Source: Zygnema cylindricum (taxonomy: Eukaryota > Streptophyta > Zygnematophyceae > Zygnematales > Zygnemataceae). Taken from it: a stretch of 64,000 nucleotides of DNA. Below are positions 8,517 through 19,884 of the stretch, in pieces. The DNA lies in the NCBI GenBank assembly GCA_037447655.1, contig JBBHKE010001642.1, positions 80,576-144,575 of the forward strand, written 5' to 3'. Position 1 is the first letter of the stretch. Every line of letters begins with the position of its first letter. The position numbers were made by a program, and so were the translations under genes. The notes below the pieces were generated by a model that worked only from the letters and a program-made list of their open reading frames with translations, was not told where the DNA came from and made no database searches.

Positions 8517-11500
8517 GTACAAACAAAGACATCCTTTTTTTTTTCTTTTTTTATTAATTAATTATTTTTTGGGTTTTTTTTAGGGTAACACACCCCATTC
8601 GCTTTTTAGGAATATCCATGACTGTTGACAAACCTAGTTTTAGGTTTTTATAATTTATCATTAATGTCTCTCTAACGTACTTTAATTCTGTAATCTTTTG
8701 TTGATTCTCTTAAATGTAATTTTACAGCAATGTTTCATGTACTGCTTCACTATCTTAACACCATTTTCTGTACATTTTAATCTCCTGTTACATACCATTT
8801 AATTAATTTACTTACAATACTAAGTAGCAAACAATTACAATACAATTACTTCTTTAAGTATCAAGCAGTAAACAAATTGGCAATAGAAATTTGTAACAAG
8901 ATATTTTAATTCTGGACTTGTAACATTTGTACACTTCGGTATCTTGTTACTCACGTTCACAATTTTCCCCCTATCTCCGCTTTTTCTCTGACCCCTCTCT
9001 CCATGTACCCACTCTCTCTGCCCGATTTCTCTCCGCCTGATTTCTCTCTGTCTACCCCCTCTTTCTCTGCCACCTCTTCGTCTTGCCAATCTCCTTGCCC
9101 TCTCACTTTCTCTGACTCCCCTACTCTCTCCTCCCTCAATCTCCCCCCTTTTCTTTCCCATCCTCTCTCTTCCCACCTCTCTCCCCCCCCCTTCTCTCTC
9201 CCCCCTCTCTCTCTCTCCCTCTCTTTCTCGCTCTCTCTTCTCCTCTCTTCCTCCTTGTCTCTGTCATACACTTCATATTACGTTGTATATATGTTACCGG
9301 TGTCATTAGATTAAGATGATGAGTCATCAGTCATCTCTCTCTCTCTCTCTCCCACTCTCTCCCTCTCTCTCTCTCTCCCCCTCTCTCTCTCTTGTACACT
9401 ATATTATGTTGTACACTCATGTTACGCTGAGTCATAAATCTTGTTAGTCGCGTAACCTATTTATAGATTATTGTTATAAAAAGAATTTGTTATATTGTAT
9501 GTAGTTTATTTTTAGGTTTAAAGATTGTTTTCTCTCTCTCTCTCCCCCTCTTTTTCTCTCTCCCCCTCTTTCTGTCTTTCCCTTTCCCTCTCTCCGTCTC
9601 TTTCTCCCCGACTCTCTCTCCCCCTCCCTTTCTCTCCCCCTCGCATTCTCTCTCTCTCCCCCTTTATTTCTCTCCCTCTCTTTCTCTCCCCCAATCTCTC
9701 TTTCCCCCTCTCTCGCTCCCCCCCTCTCTCTCCCCCTCTCACTCTCTCCCTCTCTCTCTCCATCTATCTCGTATTCTCTCCCTTTCTCTCTCTACCTCTT
9801 TCTCCCTAACTCTCTCTCTACCTCTCTCTCTCTCCCTATCTCTCTCTACCTCTATCCTCTCTCTCTACCTCTCTCTTTCTCTCTCTCTCCCACCCCCCCT
9901 CTCTCTCCCCCTTTTCAACTCTCTCCCTCTCCCCCTCTCTCTCCCCCTATTCCACTCTCTCCCTCTCCCCCTCTCTCTCCCTCTCCTCCTCTCACCCCCT
10001 CTCCACCCCTCTCCCTCTCTCCCTCGCCCTCTCTCCCTCTCTCTTTCTCTCTCTCTCCCCCCCTATCCCTCCCCCCCTCCCCCTCTCTCTGTCTTCCCCC
10101 TCCTCTCTCTCTCCCCCCCTCCTTACCTCTTCCTCCTCTCTCTCTCTCTCTCTTTTCCCTCTCTCTTTCTCTGCCCCTCTCACCCCCTCTCACCACCTCT
10201 CTTTCTCTCTCTTTCTATTTGTCTCTCTCTTTCTCTCTATCGCCCTCTCTATCTCTCTCTCTCTCTCTCACCACCTCTCTCTCCCCCTCTCTCTCTCCCC
10301 CTCACTCTCTCCCCCTCGCTTCCTCTCTCTCTCTCTCCCTCTCTCTTTCTCTCCCTCTCTCTTTCTCTCCCTCTATCTCTCTCTCCCCCTCTCTCTCTCC
10401 CCCTCACACTCTCTCCCTCTCTCTCTCACCCTCTCTTCGCATTCCCTCTCTTTCTCTCCCTCTCTCTCAACCTCTCTCTCAACCTCTCTCTGCCTCTCTC
10501 CTCTCTCCCACTGCCCCTCTTTCTCTCTCTCTTACACTCTCTCCCTCTCCCCCACTCTCCCTCTCCCACTCACCCACTCTCCACCCTTATCCCCCTCTCT
10601 CCCTCTCTCCCTCTCTCCCCTCTCTTTCTCCTCACTCTCTCTCTATCTCTCTATCTCTCTCTATCTTTCTCTCTCTCTCTCTTACTCTCCCTCCCCCCCT
10701 CCCCCTCTTTCTCTCTCTCCCCCCTCCCCTTGTAACTCTCTTCCCTCCTCAGCCACTCTCCCTCCTCTCTCTCCGTGTCTTTCTCTCTCTCACCCACTAT
10801 TTCTCTCTCTCCCACTCTTCCCTCTCCATCTCTCCCTCTTTTCACTTTCCCCTCTCTCTCGCTTTTTCTCTCTCTCTCTATCTCTCTCTCTATTTTCCCT
10901 TTCTCTCCCTCTCCCCTACTCACCCCCTCTCTCCCCCTCTCTCTCTCTCTTTCTCTCTCTCTCTCTACCTCTCCCCCTCTCTCCCTCTCTTCCACTCTCT
11001 CCCTCTCCCCCTCTCTCTCCTCTCCCCCTCACCCCCTCTCCACCCTTCTCTCCCTCTCTCCATCTCTCCTTCTATCCCTCTCTACCCTCTCTCTCTCTCT
11101 CCCTCTCTCCCCTCTCTCTCTCTTTCTCTCTCCCTCTTCCTCCCCCCCTCCCCCTCTCTATCTCCCCCCTCCGCCACTCACTCTCCCCCACACTCCCCCT
11201 CTCCCTCCTCTCTCTCTTCGCGTGTTTCTCTCTCTCTCACCCCCTCTTTCTCTCCCCCTCTCTCTCTCTCCTTTTCCCACCTCTCTAACTTTCTTTCTCG
11301 CTTTCTCTCTCTTTCTCTCTCTCTCTATCACTCTCTCTCTTTTCCCTCTCTCTCCCTCTCCCCCTCTCACCCCCTTTCGCCCTCACTCGCCCTCACTTTC
11401 TCTCTCGTTCTCTCTCTCTGTCTCTCTCACTCTCTCTATCTCTCTCTCTCTCTTTTTCTCTCTCTCCCACTCTCTCTAGATTTCTCTCACTCTCTCTCTC

Positions 11501-14500
11501 TCTATCTCTCTCTCTCTTTTTCCCTCTCTCTTCCTATACGCCTCTCACCCCCTCTCACCCCCTCTCACCCCCCCTCTCTCTCGCTTGTTTTTTGCGTGCC
11601 TCCATCAGATTGCTGGTTGTCTCCCAACAGTACTTCCCCACCAGGCTACTTCATTTATAACTACGCCTTTGTTGGATCTGCCGAAAATGGCTGGTTTGTT
11701 GAATCAACTGCACAATGTTACTACAGATGTTTCGGATCATACGGTTTCCTGTTGACATTAATAAAAGAACGCTTGGCCTGCTTTTGTTACTATAACCAAA
11801 TTACCTACGGCGACGAAGAGAGAATATCGGGTGAAGATATATCATATGTTACTCTTTGTCCTAATATGCTTTCTCCTCCTCCACTAGTCGCTCCTCCTCC
11901 TCCTTGTTGGGTCCAACCTAACAGTACAATTACCAACTTTTACCAATATCCATACTTTTTTCCTAATGCTTTTGATGATGCTTATGGGTACAGTATAAGC
12001 ACAACAGGCCTTCTTGGATGTGTTCGACAATGTGAACGAGTTGGGTTTGGATTTTTTATTCAAGTTGAGATTTCTTCTTTCAAGCCCTATTGTTTTTGTT
12101 ATGTCCGAGAAGTAGATTATGACTCTGCCATGTTTTTTGATGTCCCAACCACGTCCTATGTTAGTTCATGTCCTCCAATCGATTATGGCCCATCTCCCAC
12201 TCCACCTTTCCCGCCTTGCAGCTTCCCGACTAACAGTTCAAATCCCCAAGGATTCTATCTTTACAATTACGGATTTAACTCGTACGATTATGATTGGTTT
12301 GCTCCAATTTCAACTGCCGTGGATTGCATGAAATCATGTTTGTTTCCATTCGGGTTTATGACGTATGGACCAAATTGTTACTGTTACACAAGAAAGGTTG
12401 ACTTTTCTAACGTATTTCACTCACCGTATGCTTACTCATATGTGCCTTATTGTCCTAATGAGATTTCCTTACCTCTAAGTCCTCCCCCTCTAAGTCCTCC
12501 TCCCAGCTCGCCTCCGTCTCCTCCTCCAAGGCCGCCTCCCTCTCCTCCTCCAAGCCCTCCCCCCTTTCCTCCTCCGAGCCCACCTCCCTCTCCTCCTCCA
12601 AGCCCACCTCCCTCTCCTCCGAGCCCACCTCCATCTCCTCCAAGCCCACCTCCCTCTCCTCCTCCAAGCCCACCTCCCTCTCCTCCTCCGAGACCACCTC
12701 CCTCTCCTCCTCCAAGCCCACCTCCCTCTCCTCCTCCAATCCCGCCTCCCTCTCCTCCAAGCCAACCTCCCTCTCCTCCTCCAAGCCCACCTCCCTCTCC
12801 TCCTCCGAGCCCACCTCCCTCTCCTCCTCGCAGGCCACCTCCCTCTCCTCCAAGCCCACCTCCCTCTCCTCCCCCAAGGCCGCCTCCCTCTCCTCCAAAC
12901 TCTCCTCCCTTTCCTCCTCCTCGCAGGCCACCTCCCTCTCCTCCTCGCAGGCCACCTCCCTCTCCTCCTCGCAGGCCACCTCCCTCTCCTCCTCCAAGCC
13001 CGCCTCCCTCTCCTCCTCCAAGCCCGCCTCCCTCTCCTCCAAGGCCTCCTCCCTTTCCTCCTCCGAGCCCTCCCCCATTTCCTCCTCTGAGCCCACCTCC
13101 CTCTCCTCCTCCAAGCCCACCTCCCTCTCCTCCTCCGAGTCCACCTCCGTCTCCTCCTCCAAGCCCGCCTCGCTCTCCTCCTCTAAGCCCACCTCCCTAT
13201 CCTCCTCCGAGACCACCTCCCTCTCCTCCTCCAAGGCCGCCTCCCTCTCCTCCTCCAAGCCCTCCTCCCTTTCCTCCTCCGAGCCCACCTTCCTCTCCTC
13301 CTCCAAGCCCACCTCCCTCTCCTCCTCCGAGCCCACCTCCCACTCCTCCTCAAAGCCCACCTCCCTCTCCTCCTCCGAGCCCACCTCCATCTCCTCCTCT
13401 AAGCCCACCTTCCTCTCCTCCAAGCCCACCTCCCTCTCCTCCCCCAAGGTCGCCTCCCTCTCCTCCAAACTCTCCTCCCTTTCCTCCTCCGAGCCCACCT
13501 CTCTCTCCTCCTCGCAGGCCACCTCCCTCTCCTCCTCGCAAGCCACCTCCCTCTCCTCCTCGCAGGCCACCTCCCTCTCCTCCTCACAAGCCACCTCCCT
13601 CTCCTCCTCGCAGGCCACCTCCCTCTCCTCCTCCAAGCCCGCCTCCCTATCCTCCAAGCCCACCTCCCACTCCTCCTCCGAGCCTACCTCCATCTCCTCT
13701 TCTCAGCCCACCTCCATCTCCTCCTCTAAGGCCGCCTCCCTCTCTTCCAAGCCCACCTCCATCTCCTCCCCCAAGGTCGCCTCCCTCTCCTCCAAACTCT
13801 CCACCCTTTCCTCCTCCGAGCCCACCTCTCTCTCCTCCTCGCAGGCCACCTCCCTCTCCTCCTCGCAGGCCACCTCCCTCTCCTCCTCGCAAGCCACCTC
13901 CCTCTCCTCCTCGCAGGCCACCTCCCTCCCCTCCTCCAAGCCCGCCTCCCTCTCCTCCTCCAAGCCCGCCTCCCTCCCCTCCTCCTAGCCCTCCTCCCTC
14001 TCCTCCTCCGAGCCCACCTCCCTCTCCTCCTCCGAGCCCACCTCCCTCTCCTCCTCCAAGCCCACCTCCCTCTCCTCCAAGCCCACCTCCCTCTCCTCCT
14101 CCAAACCCCCCTAGACCACCCCCCCTTTCAAAGTCTACCCCCTCTCCAATGCCGGCCTTCCCTAGAAGCCCCCCTCCCCGAAGTCAAGGTATGTCATAAA
14201 CACACCACATTCGTTTCTTTGGAATTTTATGACTGTTGACGAATCTAGTGCTAAATCTTTGGAATTTGTCATTTGATGTCTCTTTAATGTACTTCAACTC
14301 TAGAATCTATTATTGATTGTCTATTAAATGTAATATTATAGCAATGCTTAATGTATGTCTGTTAGACTATCTTTTCACCATTTTCTGTACAATATTGACT
14401 GTTTCACGTAACTTACCATTTAATTTTATTTGCAATACTAAGTAGCAAACTTTTTCAATTGATGTACTATTTTATGTTGTAACTAGTAGACTAAGTGGTA

Positions 14501-15836
14501 GTAGAAATTCGTAACCAGATAACAACATTTGAATACTTACAATTTTACTCACAATTTTCCCCTATCTCCCCTTTCTCTCTGACCCTCTCTCCCTTCCACC
14601 ACTCTCTCTGCCCTCTCACTTTCTGCCGATCTCTATTTGCCCTCTCTCTATCTCACCGCTTTTTTTCTGACCTGTACCTCTCTCCACACTCTCTATCTAC
14701 CACCTCACTGCCATTTCCCCCTTTGCCCCTCTCCCTACCTCCTCTCTTTCTCTAACCGCCCTATCTCTCTCCTCTCCCCCCCTCTCTCTCTCTCTCTCTT
14801 TTTGTCTCTCCCCTTTTCTCTCTCTCTCTCTCTCTCCCTCTCTCTCTCTCTCTCGCTTGTTTTTTGCGTGCCATCAGATTGCTGGTTGTCTCCCAACAGT
14901 ACTTCCCCACCAGGCTACTTCGTTTATAACTACGCCTTTGTTGGATCTGCCGAAAATGGCTGGTTTGTTGAATCAACTGCACAATGTTACTACAGATGTT
15001 TCGGATCATACGGTTTCCTGTTGACATTAATAAAAGAACGCTTGGCCTGCTTTTGTTACTATAACCAAATTACCTACGGCGACGAAGAGAGAATATCGGG
15101 TGAAGATATATCATATGTTACTCTTTGTCCTAATATGCTTTCTCCTCCTCCTCCACTAGTCGCTCCTCCTCCTCCTTGTTGGGTCCAACCTAACAGTACA
15201 ATTACCAACTTTTACCAATATCCATACTTTTTTCCTAATGCTTTTGATGATGCTTATGGGTACAGTATAAGCACAACAGGCCTTCCTGGATGTGTTCGAC
15301 AATGTGAACGAGTTGGGTTTGGATTTTTTATTCAAGTTGAGATTTCTTCTTTCAAGCCCTATTGTTTTTGTTATGTCCGAGAAGTAGATTATGACTCTGC
15401 CATGTTTTTTGATGTCCCAACCACGTCCTATGTTAGTTCATGTCCTCCAATCGATTATGGCCCATCTCCCACTCCACCTTTCCCGCCTTGTAGCATCCCA
15501 ACTAACAGTTCAAATCCCCAAGGATTCTATCTTTACAATTACGGATTTAACTCGTACGATTATGAATGGTTTGCTCCAATTTCAACTGCCATGGATTGCA
15601 TGAAATCATGTTTGTTTCCATTCGGGTTCATGACGTATGGACCAAATTGTTACTGTTACACAAGAAAGGTTGACTTTTCTAACATATTTCACTCACCGTA
15701 TGCTTACTCATATGTGCCATATTGTCCTAATGAGATTTCCTTACCTCTAAGTCCTCCCCCTCTAAGTCCTCCAAACTCCCTTAGGCCATCCACCCTTTCA
15801 AAGCCTACCCCCTCTCCGAGGCCGCCCGCCCCTTGA
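8396..15836 (+). CDS. secreted hydroxyproline-rich glycoprotein with WSC-like modules (three-exon model)
   Basis: Proposed join 8396-8516, 11609-14188, 14878-15836, about 1,220 residues. Exon 1 gives a start codon, a short basic N-terminus and a hydrophobic core (LIVLFIFSFVLTF), a classic signal peptide. Both introns are GT-AG and phase 1: exon 1 ends CAAG|GTAC, exon 2 ends CAAG|GTATGT, and both acceptors read CATCAG|ATTGCTGG, each time rebuilding Asp-Cys-Trp. Exon 2 has three cysteine modules and a long SPPP/RRPPP region; exon 3 repeats the three modules with a short proline tail and ends TGA. Expected location is cell wall or extracellular matrix; SPPP motifs are prolyl-hydroxylation/arabinosylation targets, and WSC-like modules are often carbohydrate-binding. 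Exon 3 could instead belong to a separate, truncated tandem copy. No transcript evidence is available. Confidence 0.7.
8517..11608 (+). other. intron 1, mostly CT microsatellite
   Basis: 3.1-kb intron. The first about 400 bp are ordinary AT-rich DNA and resemble the start of intron 2 (shared motif around CATGACTGTTGAC). From about 8960 onward it is CT-rich, with a nearly pure tract from about 9525 to the acceptor. The acceptor context TGTTTTTTGCGTGCCTCCATCAG directly follows the tract. Confidence 0.6.
9525..11575 (+). repeat. 2-kb homopyrimidine (CTCTCTCCCC)n tract
   Basis: Almost pure C/T on the plus strand with CTCT runs broken by CCCC or TTTC blocks and imperfect longer units. Open frames on both strands here, including the first about 460 codons of the frame 10219-14199, reflect the absence of stop codons in such repeats rather than coding. 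Capable in principle of triplex formation. Confidence 0.9.
11609..14188 (+). other. exon 2: three cysteine modules plus SPPP domain
   Basis: Modules lie at about 11611-11868, 11905-12174 and 12217-12456. Each has about 85 residues with the order CW (CS in the third), an NST/NSS glycosylation site, C-x3-C, GF, CFCY or CYCY and a final CP, giving six cysteines. The proline domain runs from about 12475 to 14120. It ends with the donor CAAG|GTATGT; reading through the intron would add only a few residues to a TAA at 14197. Confidence 0.75.
12481..14120 (+). repeat. proline-rich coding minisatellite (SPPP / RRPPP)
   Basis: Units of about 24 bp encode PPSPPPSP variants. Clusters of basic variants (RRPPP, RKPPP, HKPPP) occur at about 12925-12980, 13515-13625 and 13845-13925. 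A larger block beginning CCCCCAAGGTCGCC recurs at about 13440 and 13768, a higher-order period near 328 bp. The antisense frame 12455-13693 (412 aa, EEEREVG repeats) is a shadow of this periodicity. Confidence 0.9.
14189..14877 (+). other. intron 2, ending in a CT tract
   Basis: GT-AG, phase 1, 689 bp. Its 5' part is homologous to that of intron 1, and the last about 300 bp (14560-14855) are again CT repeat before the acceptor. The duplicated intron architecture supports exon duplication within one gene. Confidence 0.65.
14878..15836 (+). other. exon 3: near-identical copy of the cysteine modules
   Basis: Modules at about 14880-15139, 15176-15445 and 15488-15728 differ from exon 2 by only a handful of substitutions (for example YFI/YFV, LLG/LPG, SFP/SIP, YDW/YEW, AVD/AMD). 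The proline tail is short, and its end (LSKPTPSPRP) matches the end of the exon 2 proline domain (LSKSTPSPMP), so the long repeat was gained or lost between copies. Sequence beyond the TGA still looks proline-coding (CCTCCTCC runs to about 15935), suggesting a shortened tail. Confidence 0.7.
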
Positions 15837-16650
15837 AGGCCTCCTCCCCGAAAGCTCTCACCCTGAAAGCCCCCACCTGGAAAAATCCTCTGAAAGTCTC
15901 CTCCTCCTAAACGTCGTAGCCCTCCTCCTCCGTGTCACCTTTAAATCTTTTCCCAATAGGCTTTAGTTGTTTTTTACGTTTTTTTTTTGTTGAGGGTGGT
16001 GGGAGAGGAGAGTGAAGATAGAGCAAGGAGTGGTGCAAGAGAGGGAGAGATCAGGGTTGAAGAATAGAAAGTGCCCCACTTAAAATAAATCTTATATACA
16101 ATACTGTATAGGCCAAGTTAGTTGCCATTTTTCTAACAAGCGATTGGGAGAGGAATAGAGAGAGGAGGAGATAGAGATGGGATGGGAAAGGCACCTTGTT
16201 TCTTTTCATGTTTTGACTTTTTCTACCTTTTGTTGTTCCCTTTCGTCTTCTTTGTCTACAATAGTATGATTGTTTCATTTTGTCGCTTTTTTGTTGTCTT
16301 GTCAGGTTTTGTTGTTTGTCCTTTTTCTTTTGCTTGTTTTTGTATGATACTTTACATTATTGTAGAAATTTAACACAAATTGGATTTTCGGAAAATACGA
16401 CGCCTTTTGGTGATTGTTGTGTTGGCATGTACCAGTTTTTCTTGGATTTAAGTAACATAGAAGGGCCTGAAAACAAAAATTCCATAATGCATACTTGGAT
16501 CATAGACACCTTCGCTGGATTAGATCACCACTTTGGGGCTGGGATTATTTGGGCATTTGCTGGTCAAAAGGCCTCTTTTTGAAATAAGCTATGTGAGTGA
16601 CGATCCTTATCACTTCTCTAGTTCCTTGAAATTATACTCAAGAAATAGGT
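15837..16650 (+). other. 3' flank of the wall-protein gene
   Basis: Decayed proline-coding sequence to about 15935, then mixed sequence. AATAAA at about 16085 is a possible polyadenylation signal. Around 16490-16530 a frame reads HTWIIDT, reminiscent of a copia protease start, but the following residues do not fit; no gene is claimed. Confidence 0.35.
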
Positions 16651-16659
16651 GTCTACAAA

Positions 16660-17825
16660 AGTGGAAGTTCAGGCTACAATTCTTCTGGTTCTTCTCCTTT
16701 TTTTACTTCTCTTCTTCTCTTTCTCTCTCGTTCTACTTCTCTTTCTCCTCCTCAATTTCCTCCTCTGTCTACTCTTTCTCATCTGTTTTCCTCCTCTTTT
16801 TCCTCTTTTTGCTCCTCTTTCTCCTCTTCTTTCTTCTCCTTGTACTCCTCTTTTGTCTCCACTTTCTTCTCCTATTTCTCCTCCTCTTTCTTCCACCTTT
16901 CACTCTTTCTCTTCCTCTTTCTACTCCTCTTTCCGCCTCTTTCTATTCTTTCTCCTCTTTCTCCACTTTTTTCTTCTCCCTTTTCTCCTCTTTCTTCTCC
17001 TCTTTCCGCTTTTTTGTTTCCTCCTCTTTTTTCCACTTTTTCTTCCACTCTTATCTTCTATATTTTTCCCTTCTTTCTCCTTGTTTTCCTCTTTTCCTCT
17101 TGGTTCTCTCCTCTATTGCCTACTTTTCCTCCTCCATCTCCTCCTCTCTCTCCTTCTCTTTTTTCTTCTCTTTCTCCTTCTCTTTTTCATCTTCCTCCTT
17201 TTTCACCTCCTCTTTCTCCTTTTTCTCCTCCTCTACTCCTCTTTCGCTTCATCTTTTGCCTTCCTTTTGTTCTTTTGTCTCATCTCTTTCTTCTGTTTTA
17301 TTTTCTCTCGTCTATTGCTTCTCATTTTTCTCACTTTCTTCTCGCCCTTTCCTCTTTTTCGTCTATATCTTCTGTTTTCTCTTTCTCTCTCTCTCTGTCT
17401 CTTCTCCTTCTTCTCGCCTTAGAACTTCTCTTTTCTATGTTCTCTTGCATTTCCTCTCTTTTCACTTTCCTCTCTTCCCTCTCTCGTCTCTCTCCTCTTT
17501 CTTCTCTCTCTTTCTTGTCTTTCTTCTCATTCTTCTCTTTTCCTCTCATTCTCATTTTCCTTCTCACTTTTCTTTTCCATTCTTTTCCTTCTCTGTCCTT
17601 CTCTTTCTTCTATTCTTTCTTCTTTCCTTTTTCTCTTTCTCCTCTCTCTTTCTTATCGTTCTTTTTTCCCTTTCTTCTCTTTCCTCTCTTTCTTTTGTTT
17701 CTTCTTTTTATCTTTCGTTTCTTAGTTTTCATTTTCTTTCTTCTTGCTTTTTCTTCATTCCTTTCTTTGCTTTCATTCTTTCCTTCCTCCTTTTCTCTCT
17801 TCGTTTTTGCATTCGTAATTTTTTT
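16660..17825 (+). repeat. 1.2-kb polypyrimidine tract
   Basis: T-rich pyrimidine sequence (TTCTCC, TTTCTC units) with few purines on the plus strand. The long frames across it (for example 16533-17831) encode only Ser/Phe/Leu and are artefacts of composition. It differs from the intron tract in being T- rather than C-rich. Confidence 0.85.
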
Positions 17826-19205
17826 GTTTGACTAATAACGCGGAAATTTTGGATTGGCCAAAATCGTGACCTGCTCCATGCTATTCGTCACATCATTTTG
17901 CCAAACGAGTTGCTATTGATCCACAAATTGGCCTAGTGGTCCCCAACCCTTACTCTCACCCGGATGTGGCTTGGTATAGCAACAAACAAATCCACAAAAA
18001 AATCATGTTGGAGGGCCTCATTGACATGAATAGTAGGTTGCCATATTTTACATTTGTCAAAACTTTGAATGCAACAAAAACATCTACCAAACATAGAATG
18101 TTATCACTCTTTAATGTGTGTCGTAATTCTGCATTTTGGCTTATGGTAGAAGTGAATTTTGTTTACAAAAAGATAAATAAAGTCGACAGAACATGATAGG
18201 ATTGCACTCACACAGAGTGGGCAGCAAATTGCGCACATATAAACGGAAATTCACAAACTTCCACCATAACAATAGCTTTGGCGAAGGACACATACATTAA
18301 GTTGAAGCTCGTCCTCTCACTCACACTTGTTCACATTTCTTTTTTCACAACATTCACCACACATCTTAAAATCTTACTTTCCATGAGAATGTACAAATAA
18401 CAAAACGTTCTCCACTAACACAAAAGAGAGACACATCGAAGCACAAAAGAAAAAAAACACGGTTGCACACATTCAGCCAAACATTTCTGAAACTGAAACT
18501 AAATGTACGCTGGACCGCGTGCATGGTACCGCGTAACACTCGCTAAATCATGTTGAACGAATGTATGGTCCAGAAGCATCATGCGGACGCTAATACGTTG
18601 CGTACACGGTGATTTACAATGTTAAATCCTAACATTTCCCTTATTGTGGTAATCCTTACACCCCAACACAACAAGCCTAATGTCAGTCTCCCTCCAACAA
18701 AGACATCATACTTACCTGACTTGATAAACATTTTTGTTGGTTCCTTAATGGTAGGTACCATAAAAAAACTCTTTACTAATCTGAAGTTTCCACACAAAAT
18801 GCCACACAACCTTAACGTTGTTCGTCCTTTTGTTAAAGAAACGATCTTAATCAGTGCATAGAATTTATGGCGCCTAGGTATATTCTCATACATCCCACAT
18901 TGATACTCAACTAGCCTAACATTTCCTTCACCCAAACTAAGAAGCCCCAGGATAGCAAGCCGCCATGTAGCAAGCCGCCATGTATGCAACCTCCGTAGAA
19001 CTGAATCCCCTTATCACCCAACTCCATTATCAAACATAGCCTAGAAGTCAACAAATCAGCTACTCCATCAAAAACAATCGTATAGCATTGAGGTAGACTT
19101 TTCAACATCAAGGACTTCGCCCTAGTTGACATCACAATCGCAATAACACTCCAACGCTCCACACAAATTAAAACACGGACCCAATACCATATTCATTTAA
19201 GTATC
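17826..19205. other. unassigned stretch
   Basis: A plus frame at 17936-18196 (86 aa) has mixed composition but no recognisable motif. Minus frames at 18579-19162 sit just downstream of a decayed copia RT (19210-19880, minus) and may be remnants of its 3' end. Nothing firm is supported. Confidence 0.35.
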
Positions 19206-19209
19206 ACCG

Positions 19210-19880
19210 TATTCATTCCACAATTTTTATATGAATCTTTTTCAAATCTTGGCAATACCTCTTCAAAATTGAAACTACAATAAACATGTCTTGTGTGGCC
19301 TCGACCCTTGGTACATGTGGCAGCCGATTGCCTCTTTGTACATGGCGTCTAGTGTCTCCCGGTTCGCAGACTTGTTGTACTAAACTCTTAGGATGGAAGG
19401 CATGAAAAGTGGTTTCCATTCGTCTTTACCAATTGGGCCAAAACCTCCTTAAACTACTATTATTGACTAAATATCTCTAACCATTTTAGTCAAGAAAGAG
19501 TATTGTACTTTACCCGTGTCCATCACTTTGAAATGCACGCTCAAATACATCTTTAACTCATTAATCCTCTCTAAACTATCGAAAGACATAGGAAAGTTAT
19601 TCACATAAATAAAAAAGAAAATTTTATCGTCACCTTCGCCTTTCACATAAACTCCCGAATCCAAAGTTATCCTGGAAAAAAAAAGTTGTAAAAGGCATAC
19701 AACGATTTCTATAACCGCCACACCATATCGCACTTTGTTGTCATTCCCTCTACAACTTTCACATACACATCCTCCTCAAGGTCATCATTAAAAAAGTTAT
19801 CTTAACATCCATTTAGTGGATCTTTTCTTTATCTAGTTTTGAGGTCTCTTGTGCCAGTGTTGACGATTTCTCGAGACATC
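19210..19880 (-). pseudogene. decayed Ty1/copia reverse transcriptase fragment
   Basis: Minus-strand pieces in several frames match copia RT in order: MDVKITFLN-like text near 19.8 kb, DSGVYVKGEGDD followed by FFFIYVNNF (the catalytic YVDD box, both Asp replaced by Asn), VMDTGKVQY, then MFIVVSILKRYCQD near 19.27 kb from the region preceding RNase H. Multiple stops and frameshifts separate the pieces. No LTRs recognised nearby. Old, inactive. Confidence 0.7.
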
Positions 19881-19884
19881 TCAA

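Noticed and set aside
9003-10196. Arg/Glu/Gly-rich minus ORFs and Ser/Leu plus ORFs
   Set aside because: Microsatellite artefacts on both strands.
10219-11608. N-terminal Ser/Leu/Pro part of the 1326-aa plus ORF
   Set aside because: It is the CT microsatellite of intron 1 translated; a signal-peptide exon at 8396 joins the downstream exon in phase, making this part intronic.
12455-13693. 412-aa minus-strand ORF of EEEREVG repeats
   Set aside because: Exact antisense of the SPPP-coding minisatellite; the plus strand has splice sites, a signal exon and cysteine modules, the minus strand has none.
16480-16582. copia protease-like HTWIIDT text
   Set aside because: Only seven residues fit; the expected Gly-Ala-Ser and downstream motifs are absent and no other copia domain is adjacent in frame.
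16533-17835. 432-, 331- and 257-aa Ser/Phe/Leu ORFs
   Set aside because: Three overlapping frames in a polypyrimidine tract; composition alone explains the lack of stops.
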